From: Paenirhizobium selenitireducens ATCC BAA-1503
Lineage (GTDB): Bacteria; Pseudomonadota; Alphaproteobacteria; Rhizobiales; Rhizobiaceae
Direction of reading: 5' to 3'
DNA length: 64,000 nucleotides
Assembly: GCF_000518785.1 (NCBI RefSeq)
Contig: NZ_JAEG01000012.1
Location: forward strand, 1 to 64,000
In this document: in pieces, positions 1-8,105 of the stretch
Position numbering within the stretch: position 1 is the stretch's first letter
How the letters are laid out: each line of letters opens with the position of its first letter
Notes under the pieces: model-generated
Seen by the model: the letters and a program-made list of their open reading frames with translations, nothing else
Told to the model about the DNA's origin: nothing
Database searches by the model: none
Position numbers and translations under genes: made by a program

Positions 1-111
1 GTAAGCGGTGTGCCGCTCACACACGGCCGATCAGTTTCGAGCAAACGAGGTCACACGCCGGGCCGCATAGCGCGTGGCACCATACGCGAAAAATCGGAAG
101 TCGCGGCATAG

Positions 112-780
112 TCAGACAGCAGCCGTCTCTATTGGGAACCCCGCCGCTTTCCACTCAGGGAAGCCATCGACAAGTCGACGCACATTGAACCCACGCTGTC
201 GCAATGACTGCACGGCCTTGAACGAAAGAATGCAATAGGGGCCACGGCAGTAGGCAACAATCTGCTGTCCAGGTGGCAACTCCGACAGGCGACTTTCTAG
301 TTCTTCCACGGTGATGTTGACGGCGTTCGGCAGGTGTCCGGCCCGATATTCGTCTTCTGGGCGTACGTCCAGGAGAGTCACGCTTTCGCTGTCGAGGCGC
401 TTCATCAACTCAGCCATGTCGATGGCCTCCATATCGTCGAGGCGATGGAAGTAGCCGTGGATAACGCTTTTGACCTCCGCCATATTATGCTCGGCCAGGT
501 TCTGGATCGCGGTGATCGCCTCGATGATGGGTCCGTCTCTCAGACTGTAGCGGACGTTCTTGCCTTCGCGATGCCCGACAATAAGCCCGGCCTTCTTCAG
601 GTGCTGCAGATGCTGCGATACATTTGCAAAAGCAAGGCCCGTCCTGGTCGCGAGAACTTCCACAGATTGTGGACTCTGAGCAAGAAGCTCCAACAGTTCC
701 AAGCGGTGTTCGTTACCTAGAGTCCTTGCCAAACTCGCAAAGTGACCAAAGAGCTGTAGCTTCGGAGATGGGGTTGACAT
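112..780 (-). CDS. ArsR-family repressor fused to a rhodanese domain
   Basis: The 222-residue protein has an ArsR winged helix at about residues 12-95 (recognition helix around LAFANVSQHLQHLKKAGLI) and a rhodanese domain at about 115-215 with the loop C178-RGPY-C183. Such fusions are known as thiol- or sulfide-responsive repressors; sensing through the rhodanese cysteine is inferred here. It is transcribed divergently from the dsrE-like/MFS pair, and a perfect dyad at 796-819 between them is the likely operator. It lacks the metal-binding cysteines typical of arsenic sensors near helix 3, so a sulfur signal is more likely than a metal. Start chosen at the first ATG, beside the dyad. Confidence 0.85.
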   Translation of the reverse strand: MSTPSPKLQLFGHFASLARTLGNEHRLELLELLAQSPQSVEVLATRTGLAFANVSQHLQHLKKAGLIVGHREGKNVRYSLRDGPIIEAITAIQNLAEHNMAEVKSVIHGYFHRLDDMEAIDMAELMKRLDSESVTLLDVRPEDEYRAGHLPNAVNITVEELESRLSELPPGQQIVAYCRGPYCILSFKAVQSLRQRGFNVRRLVDGFPEWKAAGFPIETAAV

Positions 781-795
781 TCGACATCCTGGTGT

Positions 796-819
796 TCATT
801 CAATTGGACGATTGAATGA
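796..819. promoter_or_regulatory. Dyad operator between the ArsR-rhodanese gene and dsrE-like gene
   Basis: TCATTCAAT, six bases, then ATTGAATGA: perfect 9-bp arms in the divergent intergenic region. Arms of the ATTC...GAAT kind are typical of BigR/SqrR-like ArsR repressors, though the usual spacing there is N8 rather than the N12 seen here. Assignment to the adjacent regulator is inferred from position. Confidence 0.6.
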
Positions 820-851
820 TTGAGCGTCGATTGTCAATCTTAGGAGGCACT

Positions 852-1205
852 ATGAATATCCTCTTCATCCTCAACGACCCTCCTTATGGCACCGAGCGCG
901 TCTACAATGCTCTTCGGCTGGCAATTGCACTACCTAAAGCCGACAGCGAAGCGGCCATCACGGTCTTCTTGATGGCCGATGCGGTACTTGCCGCGAAGGC
1001 GGGCCAGAAGACACCAGAAGGGTACTACAACGTCGAGCGCATGATCAAACGCGTCCTCGCTTCAGGTGGGAAGGTCCTTCTCTGTGGCACCTGCATGGAT
1101 GCACGGGGCCTAACGCAAAGCGAGATGGCGGAAGGGGCCGAGTCCAGCACAATGGATGCCCTAGCCGCCGCAACAGTGGCTGCCGACAAGGTGCTGGTGT
1201 TCTGA
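852..1205 (+). CDS. DsrE/DsrF-like sulfur-relay family protein
   Basis: The 117-residue protein begins MNILFILNDPPYG and carries the DsrE-type fold signature, with cysteines in LCGTCMDARGL near residue 80 that could carry persulfide sulfur. The start is set at 852 because a strong Shine-Dalgarno (aggaggc, 842-848) precedes it; an upstream in-frame ATG at 816 lacks one and would overlap the operator region. Its stop overlaps the ATG of the following transporter by one base, so the two are co-translated. The specific sulfur substrate is not evident. Confidence 0.8.
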   Translation: MNILFILNDPPYGTERVYNALRLAIALPKADSEAAITVFLMADAVLAAKAGQKTPEGYYNVERMIKRVLASGGKVLLCGTCMDARGLTQSEMAEGAESSTMDALAAATVAADKVLVF

Positions 1206-2386
1206 TGGCCATGTATCGTCAAGTCGCACTGCTGGCGTCTGCGCAGGCTCTGTTCCAGACTGCGTCGGTTCTGGTAATGACAGTTGGAGGACTAGCCGGA
1301 AGCCAGCTTGCCGCTTCCCCCGCCTTTGCCACGGCACCTATCGCCTCAATGTTCCTCGGCACGGCGCTGGCGACCGTTCCTGCCTCGATGTGGATGGCTC
1401 GGGTAGGACGCAGGATTGGCTTTTTGTTGGGCGCTATCCTTGGCGTGGTGGGGGGACTTGTGGCAGCAGGCGGGGTGTATGCAGGATCGCTATGGATGCT
1501 TTGCCTGGGCACCTTGTTCGTTGGGGCCTATCAAGGGTTTGCACAATTCTACCGTTTTGCGGCATCGGAAGTAGCAGATGACGCTTTCCAGCCCCGAGCC
1601 ATCTCCTTCGTCCTCGCAGGTGGTGTCGTTGCAGCTCTCGCTGGACCTGCCCTTGGCGGCTTTGGCGGTGATCTCCTGCAGCCTGCCTATACTGGCTCTT
1701 TCCTCATTCTTTCAATTGTCTCGCTGCTTGCAGTCGGTGTTCTGACGGGGGTGAACGTACCCCGTCCTGCTGTGCTCTCGGGAGTGGACGCAGCAGCCCG
1801 GTCGCTGGGCCAGATAATGCGGCAACCGACCTACCTTGTTGCGCTCTTTGGAGCCGCAACAGGCTACGGCGTGATGATCCTCGCGATGACAGCAACACCG
1901 ATTGCAATGGCACATCATCATCACGGCCTGTCTCAGACGGCAACCGTGATCCAGCTCCATGTGCTCGGCATGTTCCTGCCCTCATTCTTCACGGGGTCGC
2001 TCATTGCTCGCTTCGGTGTTCTCCGGATCATGCTGGCTGGTGTTTTGCTGTTCTTCGGCCATGTGGCTTTCAGCCTATCCGGCACTGGGTTCTATTCCTT
2101 TACGGCAGCGCTTATCTTGCTCGGTATCGGCTGGAACTTCCTTTACATCGGCGGCACCAATCTGCTCACAAGCACCTACACCCCTGCCGAAAAGGGTAAA
2201 GCACAAGCGATGAACGATCTGTCGATCTTCCTGGTCGGACTCGTGTCGTCACTAGGCGCGGGAGCGCTACATAGTAGCCTCGGCTGGCAAACGCTCAATC
2301 TCGTGCTGCTGCCGTGGCTTGCTTTGGCTGGCATCGCGATCCTTTATCTTGCTTTCTCCAGAGCAAGACTGGGAGCTGTCGCATAA
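1205..2386 (+). CDS. MFS transporter linked to the ArsR-rhodanese/DsrE module
   Basis: The 393-residue protein is hydrophobic throughout, with about 12 membrane segments and the MFS loop 2-3 signature (ARVGRRIGFLLG near residue 65). A histidine run (MAHHHHG near residue 235) lies at the start of the second half. It is translationally coupled to the dsrE-like gene (TGATG). Export of a sulfur compound or an oxidised thiol is plausible from the context only; the substrate cannot be read from the sequence. The gene ends about 55 bp before the IS66 tnpC stop codon. Confidence 0.75.
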   Translation: MAMYRQVALLASAQALFQTASVLVMTVGGLAGSQLAASPAFATAPIASMFLGTALATVPASMWMARVGRRIGFLLGAILGVVGGLVAAGGVYAGSLWMLCLGTLFVGAYQGFAQFYRFAASEVADDAFQPRAISFVLAGGVVAALAGPALGGFGGDLLQPAYTGSFLILSIVSLLAVGVLTGVNVPRPAVLSGVDAAARSLGQIMRQPTYLVALFGAATGYGVMILAMTATPIAMAHHHHGLSQTATVIQLHVLGMFLPSFFTGSLIARFGVLRIMLAGVLLFFGHVAFSLSGTGFYSFTAALILLGIGWNFLYIGGTNLLTSTYTPAEKGKAQAMNDLSIFLVGLVSSLGAGALHSSLGWQTLNLVLLPWLALAGIAILYLAFSRARLGAVA

Positions 2387-2440
2387 TCCGGCCATGGAAT
2401 TTGCATACACGCCTAAGCCTTGACGATCCACGACGTGTCA

Positions 2441-4033
2441 TCAGTGGCCGTTGATACGATCAACCAAGTAATTCCACGGGAGAAGTTCATCTATCCGGCT
2501 CTGCCTGTGACCATTCACGATGGCGGTGAGTGTGCTGGTCAGATAGGCCTGCGGATCGACAGCATTGAGCTTGCAGGTCTCGACCAGCGAGGCGATGATC
2601 GCCCAATTCTCCGCTCCGGCATCATGACCCGCAAAAAGCGCGTTCTTGCGATTGAGAGCGATAGGCCTGATGGTCCGCTCGACACTGTTGTTGTCGACCT
2701 CGATGCGGCCGTCGGTCAGGAAGAGCTTCAGACCATCCCAGTAATTGGCGATGTAGGCCAATGCCTCGCCGAGCGGCGACTTCGTAGCGATGCGGGCGCG
2801 GTGATGGACCAGCCAAGTCTGCAGTTCTGCCACAAGCGGTGCTGATCGTTCCTGTCGTCCGGCAAGTCGAGCCTTCGGATCAAGACCGTGCAACTCGGCC
2901 TCGATGCGATATAGTTCGCCAATCCGCTTGACGCCATCCTCAGCAATCGGTGCTGACCCGTTGCGGGTGATCTCCACCAGCTTGCGCCGGGCATGCGCCC
3001 AGCAATATGCAAGCTGAATGTCTGGGCCGACACGCTCAGGCGCGATCAGCCTGTTGTATCCGGCATATCCATCCACCTGCAGGACGCCAGAGAAACCCTG
3101 CAGTATACGTTCGGCATGAATGCCTCCCCGACCAGGAGCATAGGTGAAGGCGACACCCGGCGGAGCGCCACCGCCCCATGGGCGATCATCACGCGCCAGC
3201 GCCCAGAAGTATCCGGTCTTGGTTTTGCGCGAGCCGGGATCGAGAACTGGGGCGCGGGTCTCATCCATGAACAGCTTGGTCGAGCGCTTCAGGTCGACGA
3301 TCAACGCATCGAAGACGGGCCGCAGTTCATAGGCTGCCCGACCGACCCAATCGGCCAGCGTGGAGCGGTCGAGATCGATCCCTTGGCGGCTCATGATCTG
3401 CGCCTGCCGATAGAGTGGAAGGTGATCGGCATACTTGGAGACCAGAACATGCGCGACGGTCGCTTCCGTCGGGAGCCCAGCCTGGATCAGCCGCGCCGGA
3501 GCTGGGGCTTGGACGACCCCGTCGGTGCAGGCCCGGCAGGCATACTTAGGGCGGCGGGTGACGATCACGCGGAACTGCGCCGGGATCACGTCCAGCCGCT
3601 CGGAGACATCCTCGCCAATGCAGTGCAGGCAACCACCGCAGGCACAGATCAGGCTTTCTGGCTCAATCACCTCCTCGATATGCGGAAGATGCTTCGGAAG
3701 GGAGCCCCGATTGATCGCACGTGGCTTGGCAATCCTATTTGCCGCAGGAGCGTCCCCCTCATCCTCGGCATGGATGACAGCCATGGCCGTCTCCAGGTCT
3801 TCCAGCGCCAGGTCGAATTGGTCAGGATCGGTCTTCTCGGATTTGCGTCCGAAGGCTGCCTGCTTGAACGCTGCGACCAGCTTCTCAAGCCGCTCGATCC
3901 GCTCATCCTTGCGAGCGATATGCTCGTCTTTGCTGGCTATCGCGACGTCCTTGGCCGCCTCGCGTGCCTGTGCCGCAATCAGCATCGCCTTCAGGGCAGC
4001 AACATCATCGGGAAGGTCGGCGGCATGGAGCAT
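2441..4033 (-). CDS. tnpC: IS66 transposase TnpC
   Basis: The 530-residue IS66 transposase has an N-terminal coiled coil (residues 5-60, with repeated DEHIARKDERIERLEKL-type heptads), a cysteine-rich zinc-finger region (CACGGCLHC near 130, plus CRAC near 165) and the DDE catalytic domain. The catalytic region includes LFMDETRAPV, QVDGYAGYNRL and the C-terminal EVDNNSVERTIRP block around residue 450. Length matches the family (about 510-540). It follows tnpB with a gap of about 70 bp. Confidence 0.93.
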   Translation of the reverse strand: MLHAADLPDDVAALKAMLIAAQAREAAKDVAIASKDEHIARKDERIERLEKLVAAFKQAAFGRKSEKTDPDQFDLALEDLETAMAVIHAEDEGDAPAANRIAKPRAINRGSLPKHLPHIEEVIEPESLICACGGCLHCIGEDVSERLDVIPAQFRVIVTRRPKYACRACTDGVVQAPAPARLIQAGLPTEATVAHVLVSKYADHLPLYRQAQIMSRQGIDLDRSTLADWVGRAAYELRPVFDALIVDLKRSTKLFMDETRAPVLDPGSRKTKTGYFWALARDDRPWGGGAPPGVAFTYAPGRGGIHAERILQGFSGVLQVDGYAGYNRLIAPERVGPDIQLAYCWAHARRKLVEITRNGSAPIAEDGVKRIGELYRIEAELHGLDPKARLAGRQERSAPLVAELQTWLVHHRARIATKSPLGEALAYIANYWDGLKLFLTDGRIEVDNNSVERTIRPIALNRKNALFAGHDAGAENWAIIASLVETCKLNAVDPQAYLTSTLTAIVNGHRQSRIDELLPWNYLVDRINGH

Positions 4034-4102
4034 GACCGGAAACTACCAAATCCCGAGCCGATTTGCCCTCAGAATCTGCCGTGCTGAGTCATCGTGCCGC
4101 AG

Positions 4103-4456
4103 CTATTCGATGGCCTCCGGCACTCTCGTCTGGACGGCATGAACCCGCCGCCAATCGAGGCCTGCGAACAGCGCTTCGAACTGGGCGTGGGTGAGCGTCA
4201 TCAATCCATCCTTGATGCCAGGCCACGTGAATGTGTGCTCTTCCAGCCTTTTGTAGGCCATGACGATCCCGGAGCCATCCCAGTAGATCAGCTTCAACCG
4301 GTCCGCCTTGCGAGACCGAAACACGAAGACCGTTCCGGTGAACGGGTCCTTGTGAAGCTCATTCTTCACTAGCGCCGCCAAGCCGTCATGGCCCTTGCGG
4401 AAGTCAACGGGTTTGGTCGCCACCATGATCCGAACACGGTTCGACGGAAAGATCAT
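4103..4456 (-). CDS. tnpB: IS66 accessory protein TnpB
   Basis: The 117-residue protein has the IS66 Orf2 signature: MVATKPVDFRKGHDGLAALV near the start, VFVFRSRKADRLKLIYWDGSG in the middle, then the LEEHTFTWP block. It is needed with TnpA and TnpC for IS66 transposition in characterised members. Its start overlaps the tnpA stop by four bases, typical of the family. Confidence 0.93.
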   Translation of the reverse strand: MIFPSNRVRIMVATKPVDFRKGHDGLAALVKNELHKDPFTGTVFVFRSRKADRLKLIYWDGSGIVMAYKRLEEHTFTWPGIKDGLMTLTHAQFEALFAGLDWRRVHAVQTRVPEAIE

Positions 4457-4839
4457 GTCGCCGCCGCCAGAGCGCGGGCGATGGCAGCGATCCGGGCAGC
4501 AGACGCACCTTCCTCAAGACGGATCGTGACGGGACCGAGGACGATCTCGGGGCGACTGAGCATTTTAGGCGGCTGTTCCGAAACAGGCGGATCAACGATC
4601 ACCGCCGCGAACTCTACCGCATCCTCTGGTGCTGGCAGGATCAGCTTGCCCTGCCGCGCCATCGTCCGCCAGGTGGAAAGGCTATTGGCTCGCAATCCAT
4701 AGCGCTGCGCAACTTCATTGACTGTCGTGCCAGGCCTCAAGCTTTCCGAAACGATCTTCGCCTTGACCTCATCGGGCCAATGTCGGTGAACCTCACGTCC
4801 AGGCTTCCTGGTTGTGAGAAACTCCAATGAGGTCTCCAT
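4453..4839 (-). CDS. tnpA: IS66 accessory protein TnpA
   Basis: This 128-residue protein contains an N-terminal helix-turn-helix of the IS3/IS66 Orf1 type (WPDEVKAKIVSESLRPG, then EVAQRYGLRANSLSTWR). The start is placed at METSLEF (4839) because a gggag Shine-Dalgarno precedes it; an upstream in-frame ATG (4857) would add six residues. It overlaps tnpB by four bases. Confidence 0.88.
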   Translation of the reverse strand: METSLEFLTTRKPGREVHRHWPDEVKAKIVSESLRPGTTVNEVAQRYGLRANSLSTWRTMARQGKLILPAPEDAVEFAAVIVDPPVSEQPPKMLSRPEIVLGPVTIRLEEGASAARIAAIARALAAAT

Positions 4840-4950
4840 GGAGAAACTCCCGTTCATGATCCATGGAATGTCGATCCCAGATCAGGCGGCAACGAGCAAC
4901 GTGGGACCTGAACACCGGTTACCCCGCACCGGTTATCTAGGGAGGAAGTC

Positions 4951-5526
4951 ATGAGATATGCTCGCATACTGGCCACGCTGGCGGCCGTAACCCTGCCATC
5001 GGTCGCCCATGCCCATGTCGGCCTGCACAGCGACGGGGCACTGGCCGGCCTCAGCCATCCGATCAGCGGCCTCGATCACGTGCTGGCCATGGTCGCCGTC
5101 GGCTTCTGGGCTTCCACGCTCGGCGGCGCGGCCCGCTGGATCGTGCCCGCAGCCTTCGTCTCCGTCATGGCCGTCGGCGGCATGCTCGGCATCTATGGGG
5201 TGCCGCTGCCAATGGTCGAGACCGCCATCGCGCTCACCGTCGCGATCCTCGGCCTGCTGGTTGCCTTTGAAGTCAAGGTTCCGACCGTAGCGGCAGCTGC
5301 CATCGTCGGCCTCTGCGCCCTGTTCCATGGTCATGCGCACGGCACCGAACTGCCGGCCATGTCGCATGCGGCCGGTTATGTGGCCGGTTTTCTTGCCGCG
5401 ACGATCGTTCTCCACGCGGCCGGCATCGGCCTCGGTGCGCTTCGCTTCGGCAAGGCCGGGCAGATCGTGGCGCGTTATGCCGGCGCAGTCGTCGCCATCT
5501 CGGGCGCAGCCCTTCTCGCAGGCTGA
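4951..5526 (+). CDS. hupE: HupE/UreJ-family nickel permease
   Basis: The 191-residue membrane protein has a cleavable signal peptide (about residues 1-21, ending SVAHA) and about six membrane segments. The family motif H36-PISGLD-H43 lies in the first segment and a second histidine-rich motif, FHGHAHGTE, near residue 128. In rhizobia, HupE is a Ni2+ importer feeding hydrogenase maturation. It is the first hup gene in this window. In the usual rhizobial order hupS, hupL, hupC and hupD precede it, but here the upstream neighbour is the IS66 element about 110 bp away. A good Shine-Dalgarno (agggagg, 4937-4943) precedes the ATG. Confidence 0.92.
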   Translation: MRYARILATLAAVTLPSVAHAHVGLHSDGALAGLSHPISGLDHVLAMVAVGFWASTLGGAARWIVPAAFVSVMAVGGMLGIYGVPLPMVETAIALTVAILGLLVAFEVKVPTVAAAAIVGLCALFHGHAHGTELPAMSHAAGYVAGFLAATIVLHAAGIGLGALRFGKAGQIVARYAGAVVAISGAALLAG

Positions 5527-5615
5527 CCGCCGGCAGATTTCGACACGCAAACGCGCAAGGCCAGCCTTGCGCGTTTGCTGTTTCCATACCGGACAACCAA
5601 CAAGAGGAGAGCGAC

Positions 5616-5906
5616 ATGTGCATCGGCATACCCATGCAGGTGGTTGAAGGCGACGAATTGACCGCGCGCTGCAGACGTCATGGCGCGATTTCATCCATTT
5701 CCATGATGCTCGTAGGCGCCCAGCCGCCCGGCACCTTCGTCTTGACCCATCTCGGCTCGGCCATCCGGGTCCTGGACGATGCCGAGGCACAGGCGATCGA
5801 CAATGCCCTGGAGGGGCTCGCCGAAGCAGTGGCAGGGCGCAATTTCGAACATCTGTTCGCCGATCTCCTCACCCGGGAGCCGGAACTGCCCGAACATCTG
5901 CGTTGA
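5616..5906 (+). CDS. hupF: HupF, HypC-like hydrogenase chaperone
   Basis: The 96-residue protein begins MCIGIPMQV, the N-terminal Cys-containing signature of the HypC/HupF/HybG family, and is longer than HypC through a C-terminal tail (about residues 75-96), as in HupF. In rhizobia HupF chaperones the large subunit HupL, particularly under aerobic conditions. The true HypC lies at 12737. A gagg Shine-Dalgarno lies just upstream. It is followed not by an immediate hupG but by a 175-bp gap holding a promoter. Confidence 0.9.
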   Translation: MCIGIPMQVVEGDELTARCRRHGAISSISMMLVGAQPPGTFVLTHLGSAIRVLDDAEAQAIDNALEGLAEAVAGRNFEHLFADLLTREPELPEHLR

Positions 5907-5916
5907 CGTGTGAGAT

Positions 5917-5941
5917 GTTAGTTTTCATACTGAAAACTAAC
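5917..5941. promoter_or_regulatory. Perfect dyad, candidate HoxA enhancer (UAS)
   Basis: GTTAGTTTTCA, three bases (tac), TGAAAACTAAC: 11-bp perfect arms. Its centre (5929) lies about 119 bp upstream of the start point predicted from the sigma-54 promoter at 6022-6037, the usual enhancer distance for an NtrC-family activator such as the HoxA encoded at 16882. It also sits just after hupF, so a weak terminator is the alternative, but the stem is AT-rich and no T-run follows. Confidence 0.5.
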
Positions 5942-6021
5942 TTTCCACATCCGCCGCATCCCGCGCGCTCGTAGCTGGAAATTATCCTTTCAGATCAATG
6001 GAATTCGTCTTTCCTTCCAGC

Positions 6022-6037
6022 TGGCACGGCACTTGCA
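6022..6037 (+). promoter_or_regulatory. Sigma-54 (-24/-12) promoter for hupGHIJK-hyp
   Basis: TGGCACGGCACTTGCA matches the sigma-54 consensus TGGCAC-N5-TTGCA completely, with GG at -25/-24 and GC at -13/-12 in correct spacing. It reads into hupG, whose ATG is 45 bp downstream. A HoxA-type activator with a sigma-54 contact loop is encoded in the same cluster. Confidence 0.85.
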
Positions 6038-6081
6038 AATCCTTCCCTAAAATACCGGCATGCCGATCAGGGGAGGACACA

Positions 6082-6531
6082 ATGCCATCATATCTCATAG
6101 GCGCACTGCGCCATCAGGCGGGGCTGCCATTCGTCGACGAGACGAACATCGAGGCCTTCCTGGCACCGGCCGAAGGCGAGCCGGAAAACTGCATCCTCTT
6201 CTTCACCGGCGATCCCAAGCAGCGGCCCGAAGCCGATGACGTGGCGGTCGTCCTGCCGGAACTGCTCCGGACCTTCCATGGCAGACTGCGCGGTGCCGTG
6301 ATCGACAGGGCGGCCGAAGAGGGCCTCAAGGGGCGTTTCAATGCGGTGGTGATGCCGAGCCTCGTGGTGACGCGGCGCGACCAGCCGGTCGGCGTGCTCG
6401 GCAAGATCCGCGACTGGTCGGAATATGTCGAGAAGATCGGCGCCTGGCTGTCATCGGATGCACCGGTGCTTGCCCCATCAGGCGGCCCGCGCGTCGAAAT
6501 CACCCATTCCGGCAAGGAGATCGTTCGATGA
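6082..6531 (+). CDS. hupG: HupG/HoxO hydrogenase small-subunit maturation protein
   Basis: The 149-residue protein matches HupG/HoxO/HyaE-type thioredoxin-fold proteins (ENCILFFTGDP...ADDVAVVLPELLRTF). It lacks the CXXC redox pair. In rhizobia HupG acts with HupI and others on the small subunit before Tat export. The start at 6082 (MPSYLIG) has a ggggagg Shine-Dalgarno at 6070-6076; an in-frame ATG at 5998 lies upstream of the sigma-54 promoter and is not credible. It overlaps hupH by four bases. Confidence 0.87.
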   Translation: MPSYLIGALRHQAGLPFVDETNIEAFLAPAEGEPENCILFFTGDPKQRPEADDVAVVLPELLRTFHGRLRGAVIDRAAEEGLKGRFNAVVMPSLVVTRRDQPVGVLGKIRDWSEYVEKIGAWLSSDAPVLAPSGGPRVEITHSGKEIVR

Positions 6532-7376
6532 AAGCAGGTTTCTGGGTAGCGCCTGAGGGCGACGATGCGACCATGACCGTGATGCCGATCGGTGCCGAGC
6601 CGCCGCTACGCACACGAAAGCTCAACTATCTGGCCACCAGTTCGGCGGAAGAGATGATCAGGCGCTGTCGCCAGACCGCCGAGCTCCTGCCGCGGATCGC
6701 CGACGCATTGGCCATGCAGAAAGCGGATGAGCCGGGCCAGCTCTTCGACATCACCGACTTTCCGGCTGACGACAAGGAGCTCATCACCCAGACGCTCGGC
6801 GAAGGCGAAGTCGCCGGCGTGGCGGCGCTTGCAAACGGCGTGCTGGCCCAGATCCAGGAGGCCGTCATGGCCGGCGTCTGGCGCGTCCGCTTCGCCGATG
6901 CCAACGGGACACTGCTGGCGGACTATGTCGAGGTCGCCTCGATCCCGGCCGCCGTGCGGCAGGCCTGCGCCGCACTTGCGCCCGAGATCGTCCATGGCCC
7001 GGCCCCCGCTGGCGCCATGAACGTCATGCCGGTGCTGCACGAGATTGGCGACCGGATTGCGCGCTACAAGGATGGTGACGAGCCGCACATCATCACCTTC
7101 TCGCTGTTTCCGATGAGCCCCGAGGACATGAACTTCCTGCAGCAGACGCTCGGCGCCGGGCCCGTGCAGCTCACCTCGCGCGGCTACGGCACATGCCGCG
7201 TGGTGGCGACGGGCGCCCGCAATGTCTGGTCCGTGCAGTTCTACAATGCCATGGACACGATCATTCTCGACACGCTGGAAATCTGCGACATCCCCTCCGT
7301 CGCGATCGCCGCGGAAGAGGATTTCCGCGATTCCGAAATGCGGCTGCGCGAAATCGAAGAGGCCTATTTCAAATGA
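6528..7376 (+). CDS. hupH: HupH/HyaF hydrogenase assembly protein
   Basis: The 282-residue protein has the two-domain layout of HupH/HyaF proteins: an N-terminal region with LNYLATSS near residue 35, then a C-terminal half with HIITFSLFPMSPEDM and VWSVQFYNAMDTIILDTLEI. It is required for hydrogenase maturation in rhizobia, probably at the small-subunit stage; the biochemical role is not settled. It overlaps hupG and hupI by four bases each. Confidence 0.9.
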   Translation: MKAGFWVAPEGDDATMTVMPIGAEPPLRTRKLNYLATSSAEEMIRRCRQTAELLPRIADALAMQKADEPGQLFDITDFPADDKELITQTLGEGEVAGVAALANGVLAQIQEAVMAGVWRVRFADANGTLLADYVEVASIPAAVRQACAALAPEIVHGPAPAGAMNVMPVLHEIGDRIARYKDGDEPHIITFSLFPMSPEDMNFLQQTLGAGPVQLTSRGYGTCRVVATGARNVWSVQFYNAMDTIILDTLEICDIPSVAIAAEEDFRDSEMRLREIEEAYFK

Positions 7377-7588
7377 GCAGCTTCGAGAATTTCGGCAAGC
7401 GCGAGACGGTCTCGGACGACGACCGGATGGAGTGCGGCATCTGCTGGCACGTCTATGATCCCACCGAGGGCGACCCCGTCTGGCAGATCGAAGCCGGCAC
7501 GCCGTTTGCGGCGCTTCCCGAGGACTGGCGCTGTCCGAACTGCGATGCCCTGCAGTCGAAATTCATGAGACTGGGCGATGCACGCTGA
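7373..7588 (+). CDS. hupI: HupI rubredoxin
   Basis: The 71-residue rubredoxin has iron-ligand cysteines C21-X2-C24 ([10 protein letters not shown]) and C54-X2-C57 (CPNC). It has an N-terminal extension of about 15 residues compared with free-living rubredoxins, as in HupI/HoxR. In aerobic hydrogen oxidisers it supports assembly of the small-subunit Fe-S clusters when oxygen is present. The start overlaps the hupH stop (ATGA), and hupJ begins before its end. Confidence 0.93.
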   Translation: MSSFENFGKRETVSDDDRMECGICWHVYDPTEGDPVWQIEAGTPFAALPEDWRCPNCDALQSKFMRLGDAR

Positions 7589-8105
7589 CCTCGCCCTCGC
7601 CGATCGCGACGCCGCGGCCCGGGCGCTCGGACAGAGCCTCGAAACGCTCTATCGCGGCATTTTCGAGCGCTCGATGCACGACGTGCCGATCTGCAATACG
7701 GCGCTTAGCATCGCGGCGAGCGGCTTTCGCAGCTATGGCGGACGCGCCTTCGGCATCATCACGACGCCGTGGTTCATGAACCTCGTCGCAGCCGACCTGC
7801 CGGAGGGAGACCCCGCCCCGGCCGTCGTGCCGGGAACGACCGTTCGCATCGGCCTGCCGGCCGGCGAAGTGGACTTCATTGCTGGTCAACTCGACGGTTT
7901 TGGCCGGCTGGACAGCTGCTCGCTGTTTTCGCCGGTGTTCGAATTCGGGTCGATGGATGCGGCGCTCGAAACGGCCGAGGAAGCGGTCCGCGCCTTCTTC
8001 GATGCCGCATCCCTTCACGAACCGCCGCCACCGCCCGCGCAAGTCAACCGCCGCGACCTGCTGCGCGGACGCTTCCGCAACGAGGAAGAGGCGACGGGGC
8101 CATGA
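7578..8105 (+). CDS. hupJ: HupJ hydrogenase assembly protein
   Basis: The 175-residue protein matches the HupJ/HoxT family: [19 protein letters not shown] near residue 35, then [14 protein letters not shown] near 58, and a C-terminal acidic/proline stretch ([17 protein letters not shown]). A role in assembly of the uptake hydrogenase is known genetically; mechanism unknown. It overlaps hupI by 11 bases and hupK by four. Confidence 0.85.
   Translation: MHADLALADRDAAARALGQSLETLYRGIFERSMHDVPICNTALSIAASGFRSYGGRAFGIITTPWFMNLVAADLPEGDPAPAVVPGTTVRIGLPAGEVDFIAGQLDGFGRLDSCSLFSPVFEFGSMDAALETAEEAVRAFFDAASLHEPPPPPAQVNRRDLLRGRFRNEEEATGP

Larger units (their letters stand above)
2441..4839 (-). mobile_element. 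IS66-family insertion sequence (minimum extent)
   Basis: Three collinear genes tnpA-tnpB-tnpC on the minus strand make a canonical IS66 element. All three appear full length and in frame, so it may be active. The coordinates cover the coding part only. I could not identify convincing terminal inverted repeats or the 8-bp target duplication; the boundaries must lie within about 2387-2440 and 4858-4950, because the MFS gene ends at 2386 and hupE starts at 4951. Confidence 0.85.

Noticed and set aside
1..20. GTAAGCGG...CCGCTCAC at the very start, resembling an IS66 end (GTAAGCG).
   Set aside because: The matching partner was not found near the IS66 at 2.4-4.9 kb and the window edge prevents checking; it may be chance.
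2393..4869. CCATGGAAT occurs at both 2393 and 4861, flanking the IS66.
   Set aside because: It is a direct 9-mer with a palindromic NcoI-like core, but its distance from the tnpA start and lack of adjoining inverted repeats do not support a target duplication.
4913..4936. Tandem CACCGGTT repeats upstream of hupE considered as a promoter operator.
   Set aside because: Only two short copies and no sigma-54 element nearby; not enough to call a site.
5998..6082. N-terminally extended HupG from ATG 5998.
   Set aside because: It would begin upstream of the sigma-54 promoter and lacks a Shine-Dalgarno; the start at 6082 has one.
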